From Bacillus sp. EB106-08-02-XG196 (GTDB lineage: Bacteria > Bacillota > Bacilli > Bacillales > Cytobacillaceae): DNA of 64,000 nt. Positions 25,274 to 33,250 of this stretch are shown here, in pieces (position 1 is the stretch's first letter; each line of letters opens with the position of its first letter). The position numbers were made by a program, and so were the translations under genes. The notes under the pieces were generated by a model, which searched no databases, had not been told where the DNA came from, and saw only the letters and a program-made list of their open reading frames with translations. The stretch covers positions 1-64,000 of the forward strand of contig NZ_JABWSY010000007.1 in assembly GCF_013396335.1 (NCBI RefSeq), in the 5' to 3' direction.

Positions 25274-26620
25274 GTGGATATTTATAAAAGAAAAGGGAAT
25301 TTGATTAAATTTCATCCTGCACAAATACTTGTATTGGGTTTTGGAGCTTTAATATTATTGGGGACTTTTCTTTTTATGCTGCCGATTGCTACTTATGAAG
25401 AGGGACGTGGGCTAAGCTTCATTGATGCTTTATTTGAGGCTACCTCAGCCGTTTGTGTAACCGGTTTGGCTGTTGTCGATACGGGAACAACCTTTACCTT
25501 GTTCGGTGAGATTGTTCTCCTTTGCTTAATTCAGATTGGCGGCTGGGGTTTTATGACCACCGGTATATTTATGTTCATTGTCCTAGGGAAAAAAATCGGA
25601 TTAAAGGAACGCTTACTGCTGCAAGATTCATTAAATGTATTTTCTCTTGCGGGTGTTGTCAGCTTAGTCAAACGGATCATTCTTATTACATTTATTGTTG
25701 AATTCTTGGGGGCTGCTGCTTTAGCGATTCGCTGGTCTTTTGACATGCCGCTTGGGAAAGCCATTTATTATGGAATCTTCCATTCAATATCCGCATTTAA
25801 TAATGCTGGTTTTGGTCTAGAACCTGATAGTTTAAGTAAATGGGTTGGTGACCCTGCGGTAAACATCGCCATCACTACTCTTTTCATTACAGGGGGGATC
25901 GGCTTTACCGTTATTCTAGATTTATGGGCTAAAAAATCATTTCGTAAACTATCCCTGCACTCTAAAGTGGCACTGCTCATGTCACTCTTTTTAAATATTG
26001 CAGGATTTCTAATTATCTTAATTTCCGAATATAGTAATTCGGCTACGATTGGAAACCTTGCGTTTGAAGATAAACTTTGGGCTTCCTATTTTCAAGGAGT
26101 CGTAACTAGGACTGCTGGTTTTAATACGATTGATATTGGGGCCATGAATCTATCGTCTCTTGTTTTTATGATGGCACTCATGTTTATAGGTGCATCATCT
26201 GGATCAACGGGTGGTGGAATTAAAGTAACAACCTTTGCCATTATCATTCTTGCCTTTTGGGCGGTCGTGACTAATCGGCACAACGTGAACCTGTTTAAAA
26301 GAAGAATATCATGGGAATTGGTGAATAAATCTTTATCAATCGTAGTAGCTGCTATATTTTTTATCTTTCTAATCTTCTTTTTACTAACTTTTACAGAAAA
26401 AGCTGATATGAGTAAACTCCTATTTGAAACCATTTCAGCCTTCGGAACGGTGGGATTGTCGGCAAATTTCACACCAGAACTATCCCCATTCGGAAGGGTT
26501 TTGATTACCATCATGATGTTTATAGGAAGACTCGGCCCCTTAACTATGGCATTTGCTTTATTAAACCCTCGAAAAGAAGCTAAGGTTAAATATGCAGAAG
26601 AGAAAATATTAATTGGATAA
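25274..26620 (+). CDS. Ktr-type potassium channel subunit (KtrB/KtrD, TrkH family)
   Basis: This 448-residue membrane protein has the four-fold M1-P-M2 repeat of TrkH/KtrB channels. Pore-loop segments are recognisable at TSAVCVTGLAVVDTG, SISAFNNAGFGL, ITGGIG.../GVVTRTAGFNTID and ISAFGTVGLSANF. It is the K+ translocating subunit and needs a cytoplasmic RCK partner (KtrA or KtrC), which is not adjacent. That is the arrangement of B. subtilis KtrC/KtrD, where the genes are apart. It has a GTG start with GGGAG upstream. Confidence 0.92.
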   Translation: MDIYKRKGNLIKFHPAQILVLGFGALILLGTFLFMLPIATYEEGRGLSFIDALFEATSAVCVTGLAVVDTGTTFTLFGEIVLLCLIQIGGWGFMTTGIFMFIVLGKKIGLKERLLLQDSLNVFSLAGVVSLVKRIILITFIVEFLGAAALAIRWSFDMPLGKAIYYGIFHSISAFNNAGFGLEPDSLSKWVGDPAVNIAITTLFITGGIGFTVILDLWAKKSFRKLSLHSKVALLMSLFLNIAGFLIILISEYSNSATIGNLAFEDKLWASYFQGVVTRTAGFNTIDIGAMNLSSLVFMMALMFIGASSGSTGGGIKVTTFAIIILAFWAVVTNRHNVNLFKRRISWELVNKSLSIVVAAIFFIFLIFFLLTFTEKADMSKLLFETISAFGTVGLSANFTPELSPFGRVLITIMMFIGRLGPLTMAFALLNPRKEAKVKYAEEKILIG

Positions 26621-26663
26621 TACGAAAAACACCGTTCATTTTGATTTGACGGTGTTTTTCGTA
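26621..26663. terminator. Bidirectional terminator
   Basis: The 15-bp perfect stem TACGAAAAACACCGT / ACGGTGTTTTTCGTA (26649-26663) lies between convergent genes. Confidence 0.9.
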
Positions 26664-26667
26664 TTTA

Positions 26668-27105
26668 TTAATTATTTTCAAGGACTTCTTTAATTTTTTT
26701 TAAATCCTTCATGTTAGCTTTCCTCATCATTGTTGACATAAATGGGGAGAATAACTTACTAAAACCAGTCGAAATTCCTTTGTTTCTTAAGGTCATTTTC
26801 GTTCGATTGGCATCCATCTCTTCCCATGTATAGATTGTTTCCATCGGAAAAGGTCCTTGAGCCGTTTTCATTACTAGTTTCTTTCCTGGAATTAGTTCAA
26901 CAATTTCATACACATAAGCAAGTTCTCGACCAAGAAACTTCGCTTTAAAAGCAACTTGAGAACCTATCGTGAGTGGTTTGGGTGTTCTCCACTCCGCTGA
27001 TTGGATATTTACATACCATTCTGGAGCATGATCAGGGTTGGATGCATATGCAGATACATTTGAAATCGGACGGCTAATAATTATTTCTGTTATTACATCT
27101 ACCAT
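26668..27105 (-). CDS. SRPBCC-family protein
   Basis: This 145-residue START-like (SRPBCC, polyketide-cyclase type) lipid or ligand-binding protein begins with the usual strand-helix pattern [20 protein letters not shown]. The C-terminal helix is rich in lysine. The gene follows the ArsR-SRPBCC gene by 6 nt, forming a two-gene operon in which both products carry this fold. Confidence 0.85.
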   Translation of the reverse strand: MVDVITEIIISRPISNVSAYASNPDHAPEWYVNIQSAEWRTPKPLTIGSQVAFKAKFLGRELAYVYEIVELIPGKKLVMKTAQGPFPMETIYTWEEMDANRTKMTLRNKGISTGFSKLFSPFMSTMMRKANMKDLKKIKEVLENN

Positions 27106-27111
27106 CTCAAT

Positions 27112-27885
27112 TTACTCCACTTTGTTTTCTACGTAATTTTTAAGTAAGGTTCCAAGAAGATAGTTCCACCCTTTGGTATGTTCTTGTTCCCATTGTTCTT
27201 GGATTACTCCTGATGCCGTATGAGAAAGCTGAAGCACCGTTCCACCTTCTTTTTCTTGTAGACGATAGGTATAAGCACTATTTACCGCTCCTTGCATTCC
27301 AAGGTGACCAAATAGGCGAATTTCTGCAGGAGCGTTTACATAGTATACATTCCCCCATATGGCTCCTTCCTTTTCTCCCCATTTTTCAATAAATTGCCCA
27401 CCTGGTACTGGGTCAAATGTAAAGTTAGAGTCTACACCTTTGGGAGCTATACGAAATTCCCACCAATCCTCTACATTTTCAGTTAATGCTTTAAAAACTT
27501 CTTCCCGAGATGCGTCTATAAATAACTCTTGCTCAATACGAAATTCACTCATTTTTTCTTTTCCTCCTTTTTGTTCTACTGCCGATCGTAACTTCATTAG
27601 AGAATTGGCTGTTGGCTGCATATATTTACCTACCCAGCGGTTGTGCATTTCCTGGAGAGGTACCGCGTTAAGAAAGTTACGTTTATACTTACCTTCACGC
27701 CTAACTAACACCAAATTGCCTTCCTCTAATATCTTTAAGTGCTTCATAATCGCATACCTAGTAACTTCAGGAAAATATTCGTCTAGTTCACCTGTTGTTC
27801 GTGGCGATTGCTTGAGGATATCGAGTATTTGCCTTCTGATTGGATGTCCCAATGCTTTAAATACGGTTGAAAGTTCTTCATCCAT
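27112..27885 (-). CDS. ArsR-type regulator fused to an SRPBCC (AHSA1) domain
   Basis: This 257-residue two-domain protein has an ArsR winged helix (residues 2-90, FKALGHPIRRQILDILKQ and the recognition region VTRYAIMKHLKILEEGNL) and an AHSA1-like SRPBCC domain (about 113-257). The metal-binding cysteines of classical ArsR sensors are absent, so the C-terminal pocket may bind an organic ligand. It is the first gene of the operon with the SRPBCC gene downstream. A long palindrome covering its promoter suggests autorepression. The start has AAAGGG upstream. Confidence 0.88.
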   Translation of the reverse strand: MDEELSTVFKALGHPIRRQILDILKQSPRTTGELDEYFPEVTRYAIMKHLKILEEGNLVLVRREGKYKRNFLNAVPLQEMHNRWVGKYMQPTANSLMKLRSAVEQKGGKEKMSEFRIEQELFIDASREEVFKALTENVEDWWEFRIAPKGVDSNFTFDPVPGGQFIEKWGEKEGAIWGNVYYVNAPAEIRLFGHLGMQGAVNSAYTYRLQEKEGGTVLQLSHTASGVIQEQWEQEHTKGWNYLLGTLLKNYVENKVE

Positions 27886-27921
27886 TCCAACAACCCTTTC
27901 ATCAAGGTTAGGTGATTTTAA

Positions 27922-27997
27922 AAAACACGTTACTAAAAGGTCACATATCTTTCAAGTGACCTTATAGTAACATGTTTTAGAATAGCGGTCAAGAAAT
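27922..27997 (-). promoter_or_regulatory. Promoter with 57-bp palindromic operator of the ArsR-SRPBCC operon
   Basis: The arms at 27922-27944 and 27956-27978 are complementary at 21 of 23 positions. The core is AAGGTCAC-N11-GTGACCTT (27937-27963), flanked by GTTACT/AGTAAC. On the minus strand TTGACC, a 17-nt spacer and TACTAT form a promoter whose -10 lies inside the palindrome. A dimer or a pair of dimers of the ArsR protein could bind here. Confidence 0.65.
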
Positions 27998-28030
27998 CCA
28001 TAATATCCATATATACTTCTACTCGTATCA

Positions 28031-28070
28031 GACAAAAAAACAAACACCGACCATTTGACGGTGTTTGTTT
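28031..28070 (-). terminator. Terminator of the 35-aa gene
   Basis: AAACAAACACCG pairs with CGGTGTTTGTTT (28059-28070), with a seven-T tail on the minus strand. Confidence 0.8.
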
Positions 28071-28122
28071 ATTCTATCATTTTTTCTATGTTTAATTACA
28101 AACTTGCTTTAGATGGGTTCTC

Positions 28123-28230
28123 TTAAGCAATAAAATCTTTACTAATTAAATTCACATGGGCTTTTTGTCTTAGTAATCTTAACTTCTGTTTTTTCGTTAA
28201 TCTTCTCCAGAACTTTACTTTAAAATACAT
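28123..28230 (-). CDS. Very small basic protein (35 aa)
   Basis: A complete unit is visible: AGGAGG 8 nt before the ATG, a 35-codon frame starting MYFKVKFWRRLTKKQKLRLL, and a strong terminator 53 nt past the stop. The product is strongly basic and probably one amphipathic helix. It could bind nucleic acid or a membrane. No family is recognised. Confidence 0.55.
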   Translation of the reverse strand: MYFKVKFWRRLTKKQKLRLLRQKAHVNLISKDFIA

Positions 28231-28608
28231 ATAAAGACCTCCTAAAAGTACCTCTATTGTGGCCCTGACAAAGATAAGTCTAGACATTTTTCACACTTTT
28301 ACTCTATCCAATTCTACATGATTTATAGTTTCGTTTAATTATTGTTGAATGTTCTTTCATTTTACCAAACAAAATATTTATAAGTAATTGAAAGATTCCG
28401 ACTAAATAATACTGAATATTACAAAATTTACTGTAAACTTTATTATTAAAGGAAGATAAAAAAAGATATTATCAAAAACCACTCATTAAATGTCGAAATA
28501 TACAATAAAAATTTTTGATAAAATATGTCAATACTGTGAACTATTAATTACAAAAAAAACAATCTTGTAGTACAAATATTTAACATACAAAAAAGAATCT
28601 ATTTTACC
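28231..28608. other. AT-rich intergenic region without a gene
   Basis: These 378 bp are very AT-rich and lie between the small basic gene and the carbonic-anhydrase-like gene. I find no supported reading frame, riboswitch or long repeat. Confidence 0.5.
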
Positions 28609-29274
28609 CTAACAAGCTAGACCGCATGAACATTTATTTTTCCCAAAATACAAGGAATAGGTTGCAGGAAATTCTGAATTAACCCGCTGCACTTCTTTAG
28701 CAAATTCCTCTTCTGTTTTAGGCACAGCGGCTAATACATTTGCTTTTTCCTGTGTGTCGACGTTTGCACCGGGTGGTACAAAGCTATTTGGTTTAAGTTC
28801 CACACCATTGGTAACCACCGCACCGGACGAAATATAGCTTCCTTCCCCAATAATTGCATTATATACGATTGCTTTAAAGCCTATAAAAACATCGTCATCC
28901 ACCCGGCATGGTCCATGTACCAAGGCACCATGAGCACAAGAAACTCGGTTCCCGATATATATGGAGTACATTTTGCTGTTCTTTTCAAAGTATTTATTTT
29001 TTAAACCATGGAGAATGACACCATCCTGAAGGTTACTATTCCTTCCAATATAAAATGGCGTCCCTTCATCTGCTCGTATACTTACAAACGGCCCGATATA
29101 AGTATTTTTCTGAATCGTAACATCCCCTGCCACAAACGTAAAGGGACTCAGGAATACATGATTATGAATACTCGGAAACTTTGGATGCGGATTCACCGAA
29201 GTCGGGGGATTATAGCCAATATAGTAACTATAAAGATTATATGGTCCATTATGATATCCAGATTGATTCCACAA
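28609..29274 (-). CDS. Gamma-carbonic-anhydrase-like hexapeptide protein
   Basis: This 221-residue protein has a left-handed beta-helix (hexapeptide repeats, about residues 40-165) of the gamma carbonic anhydrase family. Zinc histidines are probably H89 (VILHG), H115 and H120 (CAHGALVHGPC), with R67 and D69 in SIRADEG. The proton-shuttle acidic loop of archaeal Cam is missing, as in CamH forms. A C-terminal helix follows and ends in the Cys-rich tail NKCSCGLAC. It would hydrate CO2 if active. The N-terminal 20 residues are Tyr- and Gly-rich and unusual. Confidence 0.85.
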   Translation of the reverse strand: MWNQSGYHNGPYNLYSYYIGYNPPTSVNPHPKFPSIHNHVFLSPFTFVAGDVTIQKNTYIGPFVSIRADEGTPFYIGRNSNLQDGVILHGLKNKYFEKNSKMYSIYIGNRVSCAHGALVHGPCRVDDDVFIGFKAIVYNAIIGEGSYISSGAVVTNGVELKPNSFVPPGANVDTQEKANVLAAVPKTEEEFAKEVQRVNSEFPATYSLYFGKNKCSCGLAC

Positions 29275-29395
29275 AAGCTACCCTCTCCTTTATTTTCTAA
29301 ATACTTAAAATGTATGTTTGTAAATAGCAGTCATACACAAAAAACTGCATAAAATGGAGAAAATGTATAAATGGTGCCTGTCACCGTAGAATCCC

Positions 29396-29908
29396 TTATT
29401 TACTAGGACTCTGGCTATTTTCATTTTTTTCATCAGTGTTTATTGGTTGCTGTTGATTGGTTTTGAAGATGTCTTTGGATATGGCGTTTAGTTTGTTTAC
29501 GAAGCGGTTGAATCCAAATCCAACAAAGAAGGCAAAGCTTATTTGTGCGTAAGGGGTATCTTCGAAGTCGACAAATTCGATGAGTAAGATTCCACTTTGA
29601 ATTAAGGTGACTGCCACAATCGCTGTTCCGGTTGCGAAGATTGGATAAAAGATATACATAATCCATAGTCTATAGTCATTCAATTCATCTTTCATATAGT
29701 GGGAACAGAACATGTACAAATGCCGTAATGAACCGCCAATGGATCCAGCGAAGAAATAATACAAGAAAATTTTGATATCATCAATAAAGGGAAACTTTTC
29801 GTCTAAAACTCCTGTCCAAACTACACCAATAGCTATAAAACTCCCGAAAAACAGTAGTGAAAGATATAGTAAAATACCGGCCTTTAACCAATTATTCACC
29901 CAAATCAC
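29396..29908 (-). CDS. Hypothetical four-TM membrane protein (170 aa)
   Basis: It has four hydrophobic segments (about 10-33, 45-68, 82-108, 120-135) and a polar Gln/Asn/Lys-rich C-terminal tail from about residue 140. A conserved-looking GSIGGSLRHLYMFCSHY segment lies in the second helix region. I recognise no family. It is a single-gene unit. A GGTGCCTGTCACC hairpin lies just past its stop. Confidence 0.6.
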   Translation of the reverse strand: MIWVNNWLKAGILLYLSLLFFGSFIAIGVVWTGVLDEKFPFIDDIKIFLYYFFAGSIGGSLRHLYMFCSHYMKDELNDYRLWIMYIFYPIFATGTAIVAVTLIQSGILLIEFVDFEDTPYAQISFAFFVGFGFNRFVNKLNAISKDIFKTNQQQPINTDEKNENSQSPSK

Positions 29909-30011
29909 CCCGCTAGTAATATTGCATCCTATGTAGTAATGAATACTGGCGTGACTAATTTGGCTTTCAAGAGCCCACTCATTGTTATTTTGCTAAATCC
30001 TAAATGAGCAC

Positions 30012-30044
30012 AAAAAAATGACGTTTGTACAACGTCATTTTTTT
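30012..30044 (-). terminator. Terminator of the LLM oxidoreductase gene
   Basis: AAAAAAATGACGTT pairs perfectly with AACGTCATTTTTTT (30031-30044). Confidence 0.9.
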
Positions 30045-30070
30045 CATATTGAATACTGGAGAGTACAGAA

Positions 30071-31072
30071 TTACTTGCCTTCTACAACTTCTTTAAATAT
30101 TTCATAAGAACGTTTTTGTTTTTCAGGATCATACATGTAAGACACTGCCATGATTTCATCCACAGCGTAGTGATCTTGAAAACTGGTTAGCTGCTGACGA
30201 ATTGTTTCTTTACTTCCTAATAAAGTCACGCTGGACATGGACTTCGCCATTTCTTCTTCCATCGGGTTCCAAATACCGTCCATGCTTTCAACCGGCGGTT
30301 GTAATGGATTACGTGAACCACGGACCACATTTAGGAAAAACTGCTGCATGGTAGTTTGTTGATATTTCGCTTCTTCATCGCTTTCTGCTGCAATGACATT
30401 CAGACATACCATCATATATGGTTTATCTAGATACTCAGATGGCTGGAACCTCTCCCTATAAATCGAAATGGCTTCTCCCATGAATTTAGGTGCAAAATGT
30501 GAAGCAAATACATATGGCAGACCTAAGCTTGCTGCTAAATATGCCGAATCTGTGGAAGAACCCAGAATATAAATTGGAACATTGGTTTCAACTCCAGGAT
30601 AGGCTCTCACATAACCTTGATGCTCTTCTGGTCCAAAATAGGTAAGTAACGCCTGAACATCCTCAGGGAATGTATAAACTGAATCATTTTTTGAACGCCT
30701 TAATGCACTGGCTGTCATCATATCGGTTCCAGGTGCACGTCCCAGTCCAAGTTCCACTCGATTTGGATAGATGGTTGCCATTGTACCAAATTGTTCCGCG
30801 ACGACAAGTGGTGAATGGTTTGGCAGCATTATTCCGCCGGAACCTACCTTAATTGTTTTGGTATGTTCCAAGGTATGTTTGATTAATATCGGTGTTGCTG
30901 AACTGACAAGAGTCGGAGTGTTGTGGTGCTCGGCAATCCAGTACCGCTGATAGCCCATTTCTTCCGTTGCTTGTGCAAGTTGCACCATTTCCTCAATCGC
31001 TTGTTGCGAATTCTTTCCTTCACGGATTGGGGCTAGATTTAAGACTGATACAGGTATATTAATAGTTCCCAT
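30071..31072 (-). CDS. LLM-class flavin-dependent oxidoreductase
   Basis: This 333-residue luciferase-like monooxygenase (TIM-barrel, FMN-dependent) shows the typical start SVLNLAPIREGKNSQQAIEE, then GYQRYWIAEHHNTPTLVSSA, GGIMLPNHSPLVVAEQF and GLGRAPGTD. It belongs to the common Bacillus YwcH/YceB-like group, whose substrates are mostly unknown. It is monocistronic, with a 52-bp repeat array in its upstream region. Confidence 0.9.
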   Translation of the reverse strand: MGTINIPVSVLNLAPIREGKNSQQAIEEMVQLAQATEEMGYQRYWIAEHHNTPTLVSSATPILIKHTLEHTKTIKVGSGGIMLPNHSPLVVAEQFGTMATIYPNRVELGLGRAPGTDMMTASALRRSKNDSVYTFPEDVQALLTYFGPEEHQGYVRAYPGVETNVPIYILGSSTDSAYLAASLGLPYVFASHFAPKFMGEAISIYRERFQPSEYLDKPYMMVCLNVIAAESDEEAKYQQTTMQQFFLNVVRGSRNPLQPPVESMDGIWNPMEEEMAKSMSSVTLLGSKETIRQQLTSFQDHYAVDEIMAVSYMYDPEKQKRSYEIFKEVVEGK

Positions 31073-31551
31073 TATTTAAGTTAGTCCTTTCTTATTAAAG
31101 GGTATATTTCTATAGTAACAATAGAAATTCAGGAAACAAACTTATATGCTTTGGCCACATGGTTTACTTAGATTATCCTTTGTAACTTGTAAATAAATGA
31201 TTCATATCGATATGTGAATTTCATGAGAACTACATTTTCATTACCATCACGAGTTTGTGCTTCATGAACCCTTTATGAGGACCACTTTTCCATTTCCATC
31301 ACGAGTTTGGGCTTCATGAACTCTTCATGAGATCCACTTTTCCATTTCCTTCGAAACTTTGGGCTACATAAACAATCTTCCTACCTTCCACCCTATTAAA
31401 TTCCAGTGCAAACTCTACCAATATGGTATTTACTACTAAACTCTAGAATTCAAATTGTCTTATCCATGTAACTTAACTGTAATACTATTCTATTTTTTAA
31501 ACTCATAGAAATAGATTTAGATACATTAAACCAACTTGGAGGACTAGAATT
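31073..31551. other. 479-bp intergenic region containing a 52-bp tandem array
   Basis: No gene is supported here. The region carries the promoters of the divergent LLM oxidoreductase and SleB-like genes and the three-copy tandem repeat at 31221-31376. Confidence 0.6.
31221..31376. repeat. Tandem repeat array A, three copies of 52 bp
   Basis: Copies start at 31221, 31273 and 31325, each opening with TCATGAG or TTATGAG. The first two share ACCATCACGAGTTTG- and ATGAAC-type blocks; the third is more diverged (TTCGAAACTTTGGG). Each of the first two units also contains a TTCATGAA palindrome near its end. There are no unique spacers, so this is not a CRISPR. Confidence 0.8.
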
Positions 31552-32163
31552 ATGAAAAAGTTAATTTCGTTAATTACTCTGACTGCTTTACTATTATTTG
31601 CTTCCCCTGCTTTTGCTTATGACGTAAAGTCTGGGGACACGATGTCAAGTATAGCAAGAGGTCATCATTTAACCTTACAAGAACTAGCAGACGCTAATCC
31701 ACAAATTTCAAACTTAAATCTAATTTACATAGGTCAAAAAATTAATACTCCTGAAACTGCTAGGCAGAATGAACCTATCCAAGAAAAATCTTTGAACATC
31801 AGTCTCTCAGACTCTGAAATAGATTTACTAGCAAGATTGGTAAGAGCTGAGGCACAAACGGAACCATTAGAGGGGAAAATTGCGGTAGCTTGTGTAGTAC
31901 TGAACAGAGTCGAAAGTCCTCAATTTCCCGATACCCTTAAAGAAGTCATTTATGCCCCAGGTCAATTTCAACCTGTAAAAAATGGTCAAATCGATATGCC
32001 CGCCGATGAGGAATCCATTCAAGCTGTAAAAGCAGCTCTTACTGATCAACGTCAATTAGCACCAGGTGCATTATTTTTTTACAATCCCGCTATCGCCACA
32101 AGCCGATGGCTCGATTCCAGAGCAACAACGCAAGTAATAGGACAACATGTCTTTAAAAAATAG
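31552..32163 (+). CDS. Secreted LysM cell-wall hydrolase (SleB family)
   Basis: This 203-residue exported protein has a signal peptide (1-22, cut after AFA), a LysM peptidoglycan-binding domain (about 24-66) and a SleB/CwlJ-type hydrolase domain (about 88-202; catalytic glutamate probably E100 in LVRAEAQTE). Such enzymes are lytic transglycosylases of spore cortex or vegetative wall. SleB itself has a different binding domain, so this one is closer to YkvT-like paralogues. The start has GGAGG upstream. Confidence 0.9.
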   Translation: MKKLISLITLTALLLFASPAFAYDVKSGDTMSSIARGHHLTLQELADANPQISNLNLIYIGQKINTPETARQNEPIQEKSLNISLSDSEIDLLARLVRAEAQTEPLEGKIAVACVVLNRVESPQFPDTLKEVIYAPGQFQPVKNGQIDMPADEESIQAVKAALTDQRQLAPGALFFYNPAIATSRWLDSRATTQVIGQHVFKK

Positions 32164-32374
32164 CTCTGTTATTATTCATTGTTGATTTTCGTGTAGATTA
32201 GCAGAGCCTAAAAAATAAACAAAAGGGCCAGCATTGGTCCTTTTACCTTTAGAAGATAAATCCCATAATGAGTTCCGTAAAATTACTTTTCCATTAATTA
32301 TGTATGAGTTACTACCAAAACTCGAATAATATAACCTAGTATCGTGTCAAAATAGAATGAAAGGAAGTGTGGAT

Positions 32375-32806
32375 TTGTCGTCAAATGAAGTCATTATTGA
32401 GGAATTAAATACTTTATTAAGAGGTACCTATATGGGTATACGTTCTTTTGAACACTATATCCAAAAGGTTGAGGATGAAGAATTAAAGCGTGTCTTTCAA
32501 TTCATGCAGCAGGACGTAAAGCTGAATGCGCAAAAACTCTCTGAGAGAATTCAAAATTTGGGCGGCATTCCTGCGGACGGTGAAGGGTTCTCGGGCTCTA
32601 TGCATAGTTTTATGCACAATGCCATGCTCCCAAATGATTCAATTGAAATAATTGAGGATGCTTTGAAAGGCTTAGATCAATATGGAGTTCAATATTCTGA
32701 GGAACTTGTTCGTGGCGACCTTGATCCCAAAAGCAGGCAAATTGCGGAAGAAGTCATTGATACAAGTCGAAAGCAGATTGAGAAGTTGCGGCATTATCTA
32801 CAATAA
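32375..32806 (+). CDS. DUF2383 four-helix-bundle protein
   Basis: This protein of about 143 residues belongs to the DUF2383/PA2169 family, ferritin-like helical bundles that may bind metal. Conserved segments are ELNTLLRGTYMGIRSFEHYI, FQFMQQDVKLNAQKLSERI and the C-terminal ESIRKQIEKL-like helix. The TTG at 32375 is preferred because AAAGGA lies 9 nt upstream; an ATG at 32357 lacks a ribosome binding site. The function is unknown, and a sporulation or stress role is possible. Confidence 0.75.
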   Translation: MSSNEVIIEELNTLLRGTYMGIRSFEHYIQKVEDEELKRVFQFMQQDVKLNAQKLSERIQNLGGIPADGEGFSGSMHSFMHNAMLPNDSIEIIEDALKGLDQYGVQYSEELVRGDLDPKSRQIAEEVIDTSRKQIEKLRHYLQ

Positions 32807-32812
32807 AATGAC

Positions 32813-32839
32813 AAAAGAGGTTTTACAATACCTCTTTTT
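32813..32839 (+). terminator. Terminator of the DUF2383 gene
   Basis: AAAAGAGG pairs with CCTCTTTT (32831-32838), followed by TC. Confidence 0.65.
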
Positions 32840-32909
32840 CTAACAACAAATGCCACTCCTAATGCAATACAGATGGACTTCGCCCAGCTTTTTATCTCAT
32901 TTATTTCTT

Positions 32910-32943
32910 TTTTTCCAAAAAGAAAAGCCGTCTTAACGACAGC
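32910..32943 (-). terminator. Terminator of the 43-aa gene
   Basis: On the minus strand GCTGTC-GTTAA-GACGGC (one mismatch) is followed by TTTTCTTTTT. Confidence 0.6.
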
Positions 32944-32982
32944 TCCGTTTAATATTAAGAACATGCATTCAGCATTTATGTC

Positions 32983-33114
32983 CTAAAACCAAATTCTTTT
33001 ATTATAATCATATTCATAAAGATCCATATTATCATCACTTTCTTTATTTGGGGCACACTCTTCACAAGGTTCTTCCGACTGGTTATGTTCACATTGTGTT
33101 AATAAAAGTTCCAT
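32983..33114 (-). CDS. Small acidic Cys-containing protein (43 aa)
   Basis: This 43-codon frame begins MELLLTQCEHNQSEEPCEEC, has an AGGAGAGGGG ribosome binding site and is followed by a terminator hairpin. C8, C17 and C20 with H10 form a possible zinc knuckle, and the C-terminal half is acidic and aromatic (DNMDLYEYDYNKRIWF). No family is recognised. Confidence 0.5.
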   Translation of the reverse strand: MELLLTQCEHNQSEEPCEECAPNKESDDNMDLYEYDYNKRIWF

Positions 33115-33250
33115 GGTTTGTTTCCCCTCTCCTAGTTCTTACTATTATTATAATGTAAACGTTTTCAATTGTCTGCTATTATTTTCTGGAAATTTTATCT
33201 TTTTATAATAGAATAGACTAAAATTACAGAGGGGCTAGGAACCCCCATTT

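Noticed and set aside
29373-29385. GGTGCCTGTCACC hairpin as operator
   Set aside because: It resembles a dispersed Bacillus intergenic element and occurs once here, so I give it no function.
31221-31376. CRISPR-like array
   Set aside because: Units are contiguous with no unique spacers, and no cas genes are near.
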